A stretch of DNA of 64,000 nt from Sanguibacter antarcticus (GCF_002564005.1 NZ_PDJG01000001.1:1922001-1986000), one strand, 5' to 3'. Shown: positions 35,896 through 44,625, numbered from the stretch's first letter. Program-made: numbers and translations. Notes: generated by a model from the letters alone, not told the origin.

Positions 35896-37226
35896 TGAGC
35901 ACTCAGACCGTGAGCCCGACCACCACCCTGCTGCGCCTCGCCACCGCCGGGTCCGTCGACGACGGCAAGTCGACGCTCGTCGGCCGCCTCCTCTTCGACT
36001 CCAAGTCCGTGCTCGCCGACCAGCTCGACGCCGTAGAACGCGTCAGCCGTGACCGCGGCCTCGAGACGACCGACCTCGCGCTCCTCACCGACGGCCTCCG
36101 GGCCGAGCGGGAGCAAGGCATCACGATCGACGTCGCGTACCGGTACTTCGCCACCGCGAAGCGCTCGTTCATCCTCGCCGACTGCCCCGGGCACGTGCAG
36201 TACACGCGCAACACCGTCACGGGCGCCTCGACGGCCGACGTCGTCGTCCTGCTCATCGACGCGCGCAAGGGACTGCTCGAGCAGACCCGCCGACACCTCG
36301 CTGTCGCGTCGCTGCTCCGTGTGGCGCACGTGATCGTCGCCGTGAACAAGATCGACCTCGTCGGCTACTCCGAAGAGCGCTACCTCGAGCTCGCCGCCGA
36401 GATCACCCAGACCGGGGCGGGGCTGGGCGTCGCCGACCTGCGCACCATCCCCGTGTCCGCGCTCGAGGGCGCGAACATCGTCGACCGCTCCGGCAAGACA
36501 CCGTGGTACACGGGTCCGAGCCTGCTCGAGCTCCTCGAGGAGCTCCCCCCGGCCGACGAGCCGAGCGACGAGTCCTTCCGCTTCCCTGTCCAGACGGTCA
36601 TCCGTCCCCAGGGCGCGGCACGCGACCCGAGATACCGCGACTACCGCGGCTACGCAGGCCAGATCGCCGCCGGCGTCGTCCGTGTCGGCGACGCGGTCGT
36701 CGTCCTGCCGTCGGGGAAGCGGTCCGAGGTCGCCGGCATCGACACGGCCGACGGCGAGCTCACCGAGGCGTTCGCGCCCCAGTCCGTCACGCTGCGCCTC
36801 ACCGACGAGATCGACGTGACCCGTGGCGACCTCATCGCGACGGCAGCCGATGCCCCCGTCCCGACGCAGGACGTCGAAGGGACCGTCGCCTGGCTCGCCG
36901 AGCGACCGCTCGTGCCAGGCTCGCGCGTGCTGCTCAAGCACACGACGACGACGGTCCAGGCAGTCGTCCGGGACGTCGTCGGAAAGCTCGACCTCGACAC
37001 CGCGACCCTCGAGCCCGCCGAACGGCTCGAGCTCAACGACATCGGTCGCGTCATCCTGCGGCTCGCCTCACCGATCGCTGCTGAGGAGTACCTCGTGTCA
37101 CGACGGACCGGTGCGTTCCTCCTCATCGACGCAGCCGACGGCGGCACGCTCGCTGCCGGCATGGTCGGCGACGCCCTCGCAGCAGCGATCACCCCCGAGG
37201 ACCGTCCAGCGCAGTACACGATCTGA
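35895..37226 (+). CDS. cysN: Sulfate adenylyltransferase large subunit (GTPase)
   Basis: A 443-residue EF-Tu-like GTPase that drives APS formation by CysD. G1 is AGSVDDGKSTLVGRLL, G3 is ADCPGHVQYTRN and G4 is VNKIDLV; two beta-barrel domains follow. No APS kinase (CysC) domain is fused, since the protein ends at the usual CysN length. It is fourth in the sulfur operon, with the GTG start in a one-base overlap with cysD. Confidence 0.97.
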   Translation: MSTQTVSPTTTLLRLATAGSVDDGKSTLVGRLLFDSKSVLADQLDAVERVSRDRGLETTDLALLTDGLRAEREQGITIDVAYRYFATAKRSFILADCPGHVQYTRNTVTGASTADVVVLLIDARKGLLEQTRRHLAVASLLRVAHVIVAVNKIDLVGYSEERYLELAAEITQTGAGLGVADLRTIPVSALEGANIVDRSGKTPWYTGPSLLELLEELPPADEPSDESFRFPVQTVIRPQGAARDPRYRDYRGYAGQIAAGVVRVGDAVVVLPSGKRSEVAGIDTADGELTEAFAPQSVTLRLTDEIDVTRGDLIATAADAPVPTQDVEGTVAWLAERPLVPGSRVLLKHTTTTVQAVVRDVVGKLDLDTATLEPAERLELNDIGRVILRLASPIAAEEYLVSRRTGAFLLIDAADGGTLAAGMVGDALAAAITPEDRPAQYTI

Positions 37227-37232
37227 CGCGCC

Positions 37233-38360
37233 ATGACCTGGCCCACCACCCGGTTCGCCGGCATCGTCCTGCGTCGCTCCGCGGTCGCGCTCCTGGCACC
37301 CTTCCTGGTGCTCGGGCTCGCCGCGTGCGCGACGACGGGACGGCCTGCGAACGCAGCGGTCTTCACCGACCAGGGGCCCGCTGACGAGGTCCGGATCGGG
37401 TACTTCGCCAACGTCACGCACGCCCCCGCGCTCGTCGCGGACGTCGAGGGGTACTTCGCCGACGCGCTCGGTGACGACACGACGATCACCTTCACGACGT
37501 TCAACGCCGGACCGGCAGCGATCGAGGCGCTGCGCGGCGGGTCCATCGACATCGCCTACCTCGGCCCCAACCCGGCCATCACCGGGTACGTCACGACCAA
37601 CGGCAGCCTCCTGCGCATCATCGCCGGTGCGGCCTCGGGCGGGGCGCAGCTCGTCGTCGCCCCCTCGATCACGGACGTCGCCGACCTGGCGGGCACGCAG
37701 ATCGCGACACCCCAGCGAGGCGGGACGCAAGACGTCGCCGCCCGGGCGTACCTCGCAAAGCACGGGCTGAGCACCGACCTCCGCGGCGGCGGAGACGTCG
37801 ACCTCGTGCCCACGACCAACGCCCAGACGCTCCAGCTCTTCACAGACGGTCAGATCGACGGAGCATGGCTCCCCGAACCGTGGGCGTCCCGCCTCGTCCT
37901 CGAGGCCGGCGCGCACGTTCTCGTCGACGAGGCAGACCTGTGGCCCGACGGCGACTTCGTCACGACCACCATCGTCGCCACCCAGGAGTTCCTCGGCGAG
38001 CACCCCGACACGGTCCGCGCCGTGCTCGAGGCTCACGTGAAGGCGGTCGACTGGATCGACGAGCACCCCGACGATGCCGCGGTCGTCATCAACGACGCCC
38101 TCGCCGAGAAAGCCGGCAAGGCGCTCCGCGCGGACGTGCTCGCCCGGTCGTTGTCCTCCCTGACGTTCACGGTCGACCCGCTCGCCAGCACGCTCGACGA
38201 CCTGTTCACCCACGGTCTGGATGCCGGGACCACCGAGCTCCCGCTCGGCATCCCGCCCGACGGCGTGCTCGACGGGATCTACGACCTCCGTCTGCTCGAC
38301 GCAGTGCTCGACGCCCACGGCGAGCCGCCCGTGGACTCCGCCGGACTCGGCAAGGAATGA
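37233..38360 (+). CDS. ABC transporter substrate-binding lipoprotein, SsuA/TauA-like
   Basis: A 375-residue binding protein. The signal peptide ends with the lipobox LGLAAC, and the body has VRIGYFANVTHAPALVA, EALRGGSIDIAYLGPNPAIT and DGAWLPEPWASRLV, the pattern of the nitrate/sulfonate/taurine binding family. Six bp after cysN and coupled to the ATPase gene (ATGA overlap), it most likely imports an organosulfur compound or sulfate for the pathway upstream; nitrate is less likely given the context. Confidence 0.9.
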   Translation: MTWPTTRFAGIVLRRSAVALLAPFLVLGLAACATTGRPANAAVFTDQGPADEVRIGYFANVTHAPALVADVEGYFADALGDDTTITFTTFNAGPAAIEALRGGSIDIAYLGPNPAITGYVTTNGSLLRIIAGAASGGAQLVVAPSITDVADLAGTQIATPQRGGTQDVAARAYLAKHGLSTDLRGGGDVDLVPTTNAQTLQLFTDGQIDGAWLPEPWASRLVLEAGAHVLVDEADLWPDGDFVTTTIVATQEFLGEHPDTVRAVLEAHVKAVDWIDEHPDDAAVVINDALAEKAGKALRADVLARSLSSLTFTVDPLASTLDDLFTHGLDAGTTELPLGIPPDGVLDGIYDLRLLDAVLDAHGEPPVDSAGLGKE

Positions 38361-39163
38361 ACGACATGAGCATCACCACCTCCCCGCGCACCGCCCCCGA
38401 GACCGCCGTGCCGGGCACCGCCCAGCGCACCGCCGTCACGATCTCGGGCGTGAGCAAGCGCTTCGCCGACGACGGCCCCCTCGTCCTCGACGGGATCGAC
38501 CTGACGATCCAGCCAGGAGAGTTCGTCTGCCTGCTCGGGGCGTCGGGCTGCGGCAAGTCGACCCTGCTCAACATCATGGCCGGGCTAGACCGGCCCAGCG
38601 CAGGGAGCGTCGACGTCATCGGTGAGGGGGCTGCGCTCATGTTCCAAGAAGCCGCCCTCTTCCCGTGGCTCACCGCAGGCCAGAACGTCGACCTCGCGCT
38701 CAAGCTGCGCGGCGTCGCCAGGCGGGACCGCGGCGCCCGCGTCGCCGACCTCCTCGGTCTCGTCCACCTCGGTGGTGCAGCCGACAAGCGCGTCCACGAG
38801 CTCTCCGGCGGGATGCGCTCGCGCGTCGCCCTCGCCCGTGCGCTCGCTCAAGAGCGTGACGTGCTCCTCATGGACGAGCCCTTCGCCGCGCTCGACGCGA
38901 TCACGCGCGACCTCCTGCACGACGAGCTCGAGCGCGTCTGGCAGACCACTGGTCGGACCGTCGTGTTCATCACGCACAACGTCCGCGAGGCCGTGCGCCT
39001 CGGCCAGCGGGTCCTGCTCATGTCCAGCCGACCCGGACGGATCGTGCGCGAGTGGCAGGTCGACGTCACCGGCGAACGCAGCATCTCCGCGCCCGAGGTG
39101 GCACGGCTCGCCCACGAGATCACCGACAAGCTGCGCGAGGAGATCCGCCGCCATGCCGTCTAG
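38357..39163 (+). CDS. ABC transporter ATP-binding protein, SsuB/TauB-like
   Basis: A 268-residue ATPase: Walker A LLGASGCGKSTLLN near residue 60, MFQEAALFPWL (Q-loop), HELSGGMRSRVALARAL signature and DVLLMDEPFAALDAITR Walker B. The Q-loop/FPW sequence is typical of sulfonate/taurine/nitrate importers. ATG overlaps the binding-protein stop by 4 bp; the end overlaps the permease start. Confidence 0.93.
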   Translation: MNDMSITTSPRTAPETAVPGTAQRTAVTISGVSKRFADDGPLVLDGIDLTIQPGEFVCLLGASGCGKSTLLNIMAGLDRPSAGSVDVIGEGAALMFQEAALFPWLTAGQNVDLALKLRGVARRDRGARVADLLGLVHLGGAADKRVHELSGGMRSRVALARALAQERDVLLMDEPFAALDAITRDLLHDELERVWQTTGRTVVFITHNVREAVRLGQRVLLMSSRPGRIVREWQVDVTGERSISAPEVARLAHEITDKLREEIRRHAV

Positions 39164-40052
39164 CACCACGGTCCCGACACCGTCGACGGACGAGAACCTC
39201 AGCTCGCTCGAGGCTGGTCTCGACGCGCTCCAGACCTCGACGAGGGCTCGCACCACCAGTGTGCGCAAGGGCCTGCGGGCGTTGCTCCCCCTCGCGATCG
39301 CGGTCAGCGTCCTCCTTCTCGCGTGGGAGGTCGCGTTCCGGCTCGGCCCCCAGGACGTGACTCGGTTCCCGCCACCCGCGCTCGTCGGCCTGACGTTCCT
39401 GCACCTGTGGAGCGACGACACCGTCGTCGAGGCGCTCGCCACGAGCGTCCAGCGCGGGGCCGTCGGCTTCGTCCTCGCCGCCCTCATCGGCACACCGCTC
39501 GGGATCGTCGTCGCCCGGGTGCGATGGATACGCTCGTCGTTCGGTCCGCTCATCACCGGGCTCCAGGTGCTGCCGTCCGTCGCGTGGGTCCCGGCCGCAG
39601 TCATCTGGTTCGGGCTGAGCGACGTGACGATCTACACCGTCATCCTCCTGGGAGCCGTCCCGTCGATCATCAACGGGATCGTCGCCGGGGTGGACCAGGT
39701 GCCGCCGCTCTACAAGCGCGTCGGCCTCGTGCTCGGCGCGAACCAGGTCGAGCTCGTCCGCCACGTCATCCTGCCCGCCGCCCTGCCCGGCTACCTCGCG
39801 GGGCTCAAGCAGGGCTGGGCGTTCTCGTGGCGGTCGCTCATGGCTGCCGAGCTCATCGCCGTCGGCGGAGACATCGGCTTCGGTCTCGGCCAGCTGCTCC
39901 AGCAGGGTCGGGACCTCGGCGACATGTCCCGCATCTTCGTCGGCATCATCCTCATCCTCGTCGTCGGCATCGCCGTCGAGCTGCTGTTCTTCGCCCCGGT
40001 CGAGCGGGTGGTCATGCGTCGACGCGGGCTCGCTGTGGACGCGGACCGGTGA
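39153..40052 (+). CDS. ABC transporter permease, SsuC/TauC-like
   Basis: A 299-residue inner-membrane permease with a cytoplasmic N-terminus of about 45 residues and six helices. The EAA loop appears as LGANQVELVRHVILPAALPG. LQVLPSVAWVPAAVIWFGLS is characteristic of the sulfonate/taurine family. It overlaps the ATPase gene by 11 bp and completes the transporter. Confidence 0.93.
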   Translation: MPSSTTVPTPSTDENLSSLEAGLDALQTSTRARTTSVRKGLRALLPLAIAVSVLLLAWEVAFRLGPQDVTRFPPPALVGLTFLHLWSDDTVVEALATSVQRGAVGFVLAALIGTPLGIVVARVRWIRSSFGPLITGLQVLPSVAWVPAAVIWFGLSDVTIYTVILLGAVPSIINGIVAGVDQVPPLYKRVGLVLGANQVELVRHVILPAALPGYLAGLKQGWAFSWRSLMAAELIAVGGDIGFGLGQLLQQGRDLGDMSRIFVGIILILVVGIAVELLFFAPVERVVMRRRGLAVDADR

Positions 40053-40112
40053 GCGCCGCCACCGTACGAACCTCTCTCCCGGGCGGCGCACGATGGTCGT
40101 AAGGTCTGGTTC

Positions 40113-41411
40113 ATGACAGACGATGCGCCCTCGGAGATCTTCCCGCTCGGCCTCCGGCTCACCGGTCGACGCGTCCTGCTCGTGGGAGGCGGTCTCGTCG
40201 CCGCGCGCCGCGCCCGGTCGCTCGCGGACGCCGGTGCACGCGTGAACGTCGTCTCCCCTGCGCTGTGCGCGCCGATGTCTGAGCTCGTCTCCGCCGGCAC
40301 GGTCGTCTGGGAGCACGAGCGCGAGTACGCGTCGGGTGACCTCGACGGCGCGTGGCTCGTCCACGCGGCCACAGGCGACCGCGACGCCGACGCACGCGTC
40401 TCGGCGGACGCCGAGGCCCAGCAGGTGTTCTGCATCGCGGCGGGCGACGCTGTCGCTGGAACCGCGTGGGTGCCAGCGGTCGCGCACTTCGACGACGTCA
40501 TCGTGTCCGTGACGTCGTCGTCCGCGAAGGAGCGCAACCCGCGCAGGTCCATCCGCGTCCGTGACGCCGTCGAGCGAGGCCTGCGCGACGGCACGCTCCC
40601 GGTCCGGCACACGCCACCGCGCCCGACCGCAGCCGCTCCAGGCACGGGCGCGGCCACTGGCACGGGCGATCCCGCTGTGACGTCACCGCCGACGACGGGC
40701 TGGGTCGCGCTCGTCGGAGGCGGTCCTGGCCGGCTCGACCTCCTCACCGTCCGCGCGCGTGTGCTGCTCACGGCAGCCGACGTGGTCATCATCGACCGGC
40801 TCGCGCCCCGCGCGATCCTCGACGAGCTCCCGCGCGACGTCGACGTCATCGACGTCGGCAAGACCGCCGGTCACCACCCGATCCCGCAGGAGGCGATCAA
40901 CGCGCTGCTCGTCGAGCACGCGCTCGCCGGGCGTGGCGTCGTGCGGCTCAAGGGCGGTGACCCGTACGTGTTCGGACGCGGTGGCGAAGAGCTCGACGCG
41001 TGCGAGGCGGCGGGCATCCCCACCGAGGTGGTGCCCGGGGTGACGAGCGCGATCTCCGTCCCGACCGCCGCGGGCATCCCGGTGACGCACCGCGGTCTGT
41101 CTCGCGGTTTCACGGTCCTCACCGGGCACGAGGACGTGGGGCGCGTCCCTGCGGCAGCGGACCACACCCTCATCCTTCTCATGGGCGTCTCGCACCTGCC
41201 GCTCACCACGGCGGGCCTCATCGCGAACGGGCGCGACCCGCGGACTCCCGCCGCTGTCGTCGAGGACGGCTACGGTGACCGCCAGCGCACCACGGTGGGC
41301 ACCCTTGCGACGATCTCCGACCTGGCCGTCGCCGCAGGTGTCCGACCGCCGGCGATCACCGTGGTCGGCGAGGTCGTGCGTCGGTCTCCGGCATGGGTGG
41401 AGCAGCCCTAG
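40113..41411 (+). CDS. cobA: Siroheme synthase: precorrin-2 dehydrogenase-like domain fused to uroporphyrinogen-III C-methyltransferase
   Basis: A 432-residue fusion. Residues about 1-170 are a CysG N-domain: GRRVLLVGGGLVAARRARSL NAD site and SSSAKERNPRRS. A Pro/Thr/Gly linker precedes the SUMT domain (about 190-430) with VALVGGGPGRLDLLTVRA, RLKGGDPYVFGRGGEE and EVVPGVTSAIS. It makes precorrin-2 and probably sirohydrochlorin for the siroheme of SirA. Compared with full CysG the ferrochelatase step may rest with the CbiX-type chelatase now at 54551-55324. The TAG stop (41409-41411) coincides with the first three bases of a mobile element. Confidence 0.93.
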   Translation: MTDDAPSEIFPLGLRLTGRRVLLVGGGLVAARRARSLADAGARVNVVSPALCAPMSELVSAGTVVWEHEREYASGDLDGAWLVHAATGDRDADARVSADAEAQQVFCIAAGDAVAGTAWVPAVAHFDDVIVSVTSSSAKERNPRRSIRVRDAVERGLRDGTLPVRHTPPRPTAAAPGTGAATGTGDPAVTSPPTTGWVALVGGGPGRLDLLTVRARVLLTAADVVIIDRLAPRAILDELPRDVDVIDVGKTAGHHPIPQEAINALLVEHALAGRGVVRLKGGDPYVFGRGGEELDACEAAGIPTEVVPGVTSAISVPTAAGIPVTHRGLSRGFTVLTGHEDVGRVPAAADHTLILLMGVSHLPLTTAGLIANGRDPRTPAAVVEDGYGDRQRTTVGTLATISDLAVAAGVRPPAITVVGEVVRRSPAWVEQP

Positions 41412-41444
41412 GTGTTGTGGGTCATGACGTTGTTAGCACGACGG
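41409..41444 (+). repeat. Left terminal inverted repeat of the recombinase element
   Basis: Begins TAGGTGTTGTGGGTCATGAC; pairs with 42231-42266 (inverted) and is related to both ends of the element at 53918-54105. Confidence 0.7.
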
Positions 41445-41492
41445 CCACTGTCTGTGAGCGACAGGCCGCACGTCGCCTCGCGTGTTCTGGTC

Positions 41493-41952
41493 TCAAGCGG
41501 GGTGGGCGTCGTGGATGAGGTGGCGGTAGATGGTGCCGCCTGAGACCCCGAACGTGTCCGCGATCTGCTGGACGGTGTAGGTCTTCTCGTCATACATCGC
41601 CCGGGCCTGACACGCCTTGGTCGCGGTCATCTTGACCCGACCACCGCCCACCAGGGGTCGTGGTGTCGATCCCCTGCGACAAGGCCTTGAGCCCGAGACC
41701 TTGGGCCTCTAGCGCGTCGGCGACCTCTTTGAGGTTGCGCACCGAGCGACTCAGCCGGTCGAGCTTGGTCACCACAAGAGTGTCGCCACTGCGCAGGTAC
41801 TCCAGAGCATCATCAAGCGCAGGTCGCTTCGCCAGGACACCCGAGGCGTGCTCGACGAAGACCTTCTCGCACCCACCAGCACGCAGCCAGTCCAGCTGAG
41901 CGTCCAGGTTCTTATCCCGGGTCGACACACGCGCATATCCGATCGAAGCCAT
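41493..41952 (-). pseudogene. Serine recombinase (resolvase/invertase), internally deleted and frameshifted
   Basis: The start ATG at 41952 gives ASIGYARVSTRDKNLDAQLD with the catalytic serine region, then VVTKLDRLSRSVRNLKEV and a GIDTTTPGGR end of the catalytic core. The usual continuation (LVFHIMGALAEFERDLIRER, long E-helix) is missing: the frame runs into a stop, while the C-terminal helix-turn-helix (MTATKACQARAMYDEKTYTV and QQIADTFGVSGGTIYRHL) is intact in another frame a few bases on. About 30 codons are lost at a GGTGGGCGG junction. The product should be inactive, so any mobility would need a recombinase in trans. Confidence 0.8.
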
Positions 41953-42430
41953 GCCGGAAATGTACGGCGAACGTACCTGACAGCACATAGGTCTCGGACA
42001 CGGGCCACGAGACACGACACGCTGACCCAGACCTCACAGTCGGGGACTGTCTCATGGACGGTCGTTCACGGGCGGTATCGGGCGCCGACACCCAAGACCG
42101 ATGAGCAGTCACGATCGCGGCTTGTAGCCGCCGGTCGCCTGCAATTCTTCCCGGGCCGAATAGGACCAGAGGGCCAGGGTGGGGCGTGTCCTTCCATCGT
42201 GCCGCGGGGCCTCTCCTTCGCCTACGCCTCCCGGCGCGTCACCAGCGTCATGACCCGCCACACTTAGCCTTTTCACGCATCTACCAACCCAGGGTATTTT
42301 ATTTTTTAAGCAAAAGTCGCGGGCCTCATGACTCTTGACGCGGCCCATCCCTTTGCCTATCCTAGCGATCACTGCGATTGCCACAGTGCGATCATGTCGC
42401 CCACCCCCAGCCCTTTCGGAGGTATCTCAC

Positions 42431-42935
42431 ATGCGCGTTGGAAACGGCATTTTTCGCCCTATCGCGACAGCAGCATCAGTCTTGATGCTGACTCTCACAC
42501 TCACTGCATCTCCCGCTTTGGCAACACAGAAGCCGGATGCGCCGACGGTACCTCCCGTGGTTTCCACAGCCCCTTCCCTAGTGACGATCGACGCCCCCCC
42601 TGCCCCGCGTGGGAACCGGCGGTCAGGTAGAGATTCAAGGGATCAAGTCGTGGCTAGTAAAGCAGGCACTGAAGGGTGTGGCTGGCGGGGTTCGCGGCGG
42701 GGCAAGCACATTCATTCGGTTGGGTGACCGCTTCCTCGATGCTGGAGCGAAGACTGCGCTGCGCAACAACTCGGGTCGGATCGCTGACGTCATTGAGGAC
42801 GTCGCAAACCTCCCCGACATCGCGACTCACAGAGTCCGCAGCGAGGTATATAAAGGGCTCAAGGGCTTCCTAGGTGACGGCACCGCGAACGTCATCGCCA
42901 ACGCCGTCGAAGGAGTCATGTGGATTCTGCTTTGA
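42431..42935 (+). pseudogene. Small secreted protein with a frameshift at a seven-C tract
   Basis: GGAGG 8 nt before the ATG at 42431 starts a 98-codon frame with a clear signal peptide (ATAASVLMLTLTLTASPALA) and a Thr/Pro/Val-rich start of the mature part. At 42594-42600 there is a run of seven C. Deleting one C joins this frame to the frame ending at 42935 (SWLVKQALKGVAGGVRGG ... VIANAVEGVMWILL), giving one exported protein of about 167 residues. Both halves look protein-like; as written the reading frame stops at 42727. Either a real mutation, a phase-variable tract or a sequencing error. No family recognised. Confidence 0.6.
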
Positions 42936-42958
42936 GCACACCAGAACAGGAGAACGGT

Positions 42959-43366
42959 ATGTCGGATGACCTAATTACCGAGCTGCAGCAGCGAGTGCGC
43001 GATCTTGAGGATCGTCTGTACACGCTCACGGTGAGTGTTGCCTACCGCGAGGATCAACCGTACTTCGCGGAGGTGAGTCGCTCGATGCTCTCCAGCGAGG
43101 ACCGGAGCGTCCTGGGCTTGGTGATGAGCGGCATCCTGGATCGGGCGAGTGGACAGAGCACCATGCGTCCGCCGGAGCGTGAGCACCTCACCCATCCCGC
43201 CCTGGACAAGGCCTTCAGCCCGGGCCCCATCACGTATCACGAGGCCGTCCAGATCGTCAGCATGCTGGTCGGAAGCGAGGAGTCCGCGAGTCGGATCATC
43301 GAGGCGCACCGCCTCCAGGGGTTCGGGGAAGAAGCCCACCGACACCTCACAGCCAGCTCGGCATAG
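42959..43366 (+). CDS. Unknown cytoplasmic protein with an N-terminal coiled coil
   Basis: A 135-residue protein from an ATG at 42959 with AGGAG 6 nt upstream. Residues 6-25 (LITELQQRVRDLEDRLYTLT) form a heptad pattern; the rest is soluble and helix-prone, ending HRLQGFGEEAHRHLT. There is no signal peptide. It follows the secreted protein by 23 bp and shares its terminator, so the two are probably one operon. A partner or immunity role for the secreted protein is a guess from context only. Confidence 0.65.
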   Translation: MSDDLITELQQRVRDLEDRLYTLTVSVAYREDQPYFAEVSRSMLSSEDRSVLGLVMSGILDRASGQSTMRPPEREHLTHPALDKAFSPGPITYHEAVQIVSMLVGSEESASRIIEAHRLQGFGEEAHRHLTASSA

Positions 43367-43394
43367 TCGATCTGTCCTGGGCGAAACCAGCACG

Positions 43395-43428
43395 AGACGT
43401 CTTGCAACCCATAGGTTGCAAGACGTCT
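43395..43428. terminator. 15-bp perfect hairpin terminator
   Basis: AGACGTCTTGCAACC and GGTTGCAAGACGTCT pair around CATA, 29 nt after the stop of the coiled-coil protein. Minus-strand transcripts from the TIR gene would also meet it. Confidence 0.8.
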
Positions 43429-43448
43429 TGCTTGGCCCCGACCCGACG

Positions 43449-43634
43449 ACCGTGTGAGCAGCTTCGCTTTGTGTCGTCGTTTTCGCTGCGTTCGGTGTCA
43501 GGCCGGGTCATTCCGATGATGAGGGTGCTGCGGGCAGCTTCGTGGGTGAACTGCTTCTCGATGTCGGGCATGCCGTTGAGGATCATCACGATCCCGGTGC
43601 GGTCGTACTGGTCGCGGGGCCGCCGCTGCTCACG
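43449..43634 (-). pseudogene. Protein-like remnant directly downstream of the TIR gene
   Basis: Minus-strand frame reading DQYDRTGIVMILNGMPDIEK and FTHEAARSTLIIGMTRPDTE, with no start of its own except an internal Met and no full-length partner. It looks like the C-terminal piece of a larger protein, possibly an ATPase or helicase, but no family can be assigned. It begins immediately after the TIR gene stop, so a recombination joint may lie there. Confidence 0.35.
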
Positions 43635-43635
43635 C

Positions 43636-44571
43636 CTAAGGAGTGCGGATCAGGCCTGCGGCGTCCAACTCCGTTCGAAGGGAGTCTTTCCAGTTCGAGC
43701 CGGGGTACTGCACATAGCTCAGGCCAGCTAGGTCGGAAGGGCGCTCCACGTCGGCATCAACGACGACGACGCTCTCGCGGCCGATCTTCCCGATGAAATA
43801 CCCGAGCTCGAGGACGACGTTCTGTCGCGCGCGAGGATCGGGGGCGACCTTCGCCTGGAATGCTGCGTTCGCCTGACCAACGTCATCCGGGGTCAGCAAA
43901 ACGATCACGAACGATGCCTCTGCTCCGATCGCTTCGAACTTCTCAATGATGGTCTGTCCCCTGCCAGCTTCTTCGGCCAGCGATATAGGCATTAGACCAG
44001 TGACCTTATGGACGTAGATCCGGATCGAGTTCAACGCCGCTTCATCGTGGCCGTGCACTATGAAGATCGACGGAACCTGCGTCGCGGGGGCTGGGTGATC
44101 CAGCGCAGCGTCCTCCGGCCGCTCGTATGGCGGAATTGGCGTCGAGGGATCTGTCAACCAGGCATCGGGATCAGCTTCGGGTTCCGGCGTCGATTCAACT
44201 TGCCATGAGGTAGGGATCTCTGATGCATCGCGCGCGTCCAAGTAGTCCTGGAAGAGCCTCCTTGTGCGAGCGGGTGCGCTGTTCTCGGTCCAGGTAGGCA
44301 GGTCTGGCATCGAATCCGCAAACAGTTCCATTCGCCCTGCTTCGCCGGAGTCTTCTTCGACCGCTTCGGACGCGAGAATCTGACGCACCACTTCCGCTGC
44401 TGCGTCGGGGTAATCGTCATCGCCAAACCCAAGTGAACGGTACAGGCGTGAATGTCCGTCGATGATGTCGCTCGTGCCGGTCTCGCGACCGAACACCCGC
44501 CATTCCGTGTCCGTCCACTTGTCGGCTGCGTACGCGGCGATGGCATTCTGCAGAGGATCAACACGAGGCAT
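43636..44571 (-). CDS. TIR-like domain protein (CAP12/Pycsar-effector type, predicted NAD-cleaving)
   Basis: A 311-residue protein. Residues 1-160 form an unrecognised acidic N-terminal domain (IDGHSRLYRSLGFGDDDYPD). Residues 166-311 are the TIR-like domain of predicted nucleotide-binding proteins: PSIFIVHGHDEAALN, GRGQTIIEKFEAIGAE with the putative catalytic Glu210, VIVLLTPDDVGQANAAF, RARQNVVLELGYFIGKIGRE and DLAGLSYVQY. Members of this family in CBASS and Pycsar systems destroy NAD+ on infection when a cyclic nucleotide is bound. No cyclase gene is nearby, so it acts alone or its partner was lost. IS1380 lies 55 bp upstream of its start. Defence function is inferred. Confidence 0.82.
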   Translation of the reverse strand: MPRVDPLQNAIAAYAADKWTDTEWRVFGRETGTSDIIDGHSRLYRSLGFGDDDYPDAAAEVVRQILASEAVEEDSGEAGRMELFADSMPDLPTWTENSAPARTRRLFQDYLDARDASEIPTSWQVESTPEPEADPDAWLTDPSTPIPPYERPEDAALDHPAPATQVPSIFIVHGHDEAALNSIRIYVHKVTGLMPISLAEEAGRGQTIIEKFEAIGAEASFVIVLLTPDDVGQANAAFQAKVAPDPRARQNVVLELGYFIGKIGRESVVVVDADVERPSDLAGLSYVQYPGSNWKDSLRTELDAAGLIRTP

Positions 44572-44625
44572 GCTCGGAGTATAGGGTCCGCGCCTGCCTC
44601 TCCGCGCACGCTGGACTCACGTGAC

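Larger units (their letters stand above)
41409..42266. mobile_element. 858-bp inverted-repeat element with a broken serine recombinase
   Basis: The left end (from 41409) starts TAGGTGTTGTGGGTCATGAC and the inverted right end (from 42266) starts TAAGTGTGGCGGGTCATGAC; over 36 bp the two match at about 27 positions. Inside is a serine recombinase pseudogene and about 280 bp without a gene (41953-42230). The same termini bound the 188-bp element at 53918-54105, and the internal right part of this element resembles that miniature. No convincing target duplication was found. The family is not identified; the layout recalls recombinase-only or miniature relatives of Tn3 elements. Confidence 0.65.

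Noticed and set aside
41409..42266. Assignment of the recombinase element to the Tn3 family
   Set aside because: Its termini lack the usual GGGG start, no Tn3 transposase is present and no 5-bp target duplication was found, so the family is left open.
41953..42430. Possible genes in the stretch between the recombinase remnant and the secreted protein
   Set aside because: Only frames without RBS or motifs; the AT-rich part near 42300 is more likely promoter or junction sequence.
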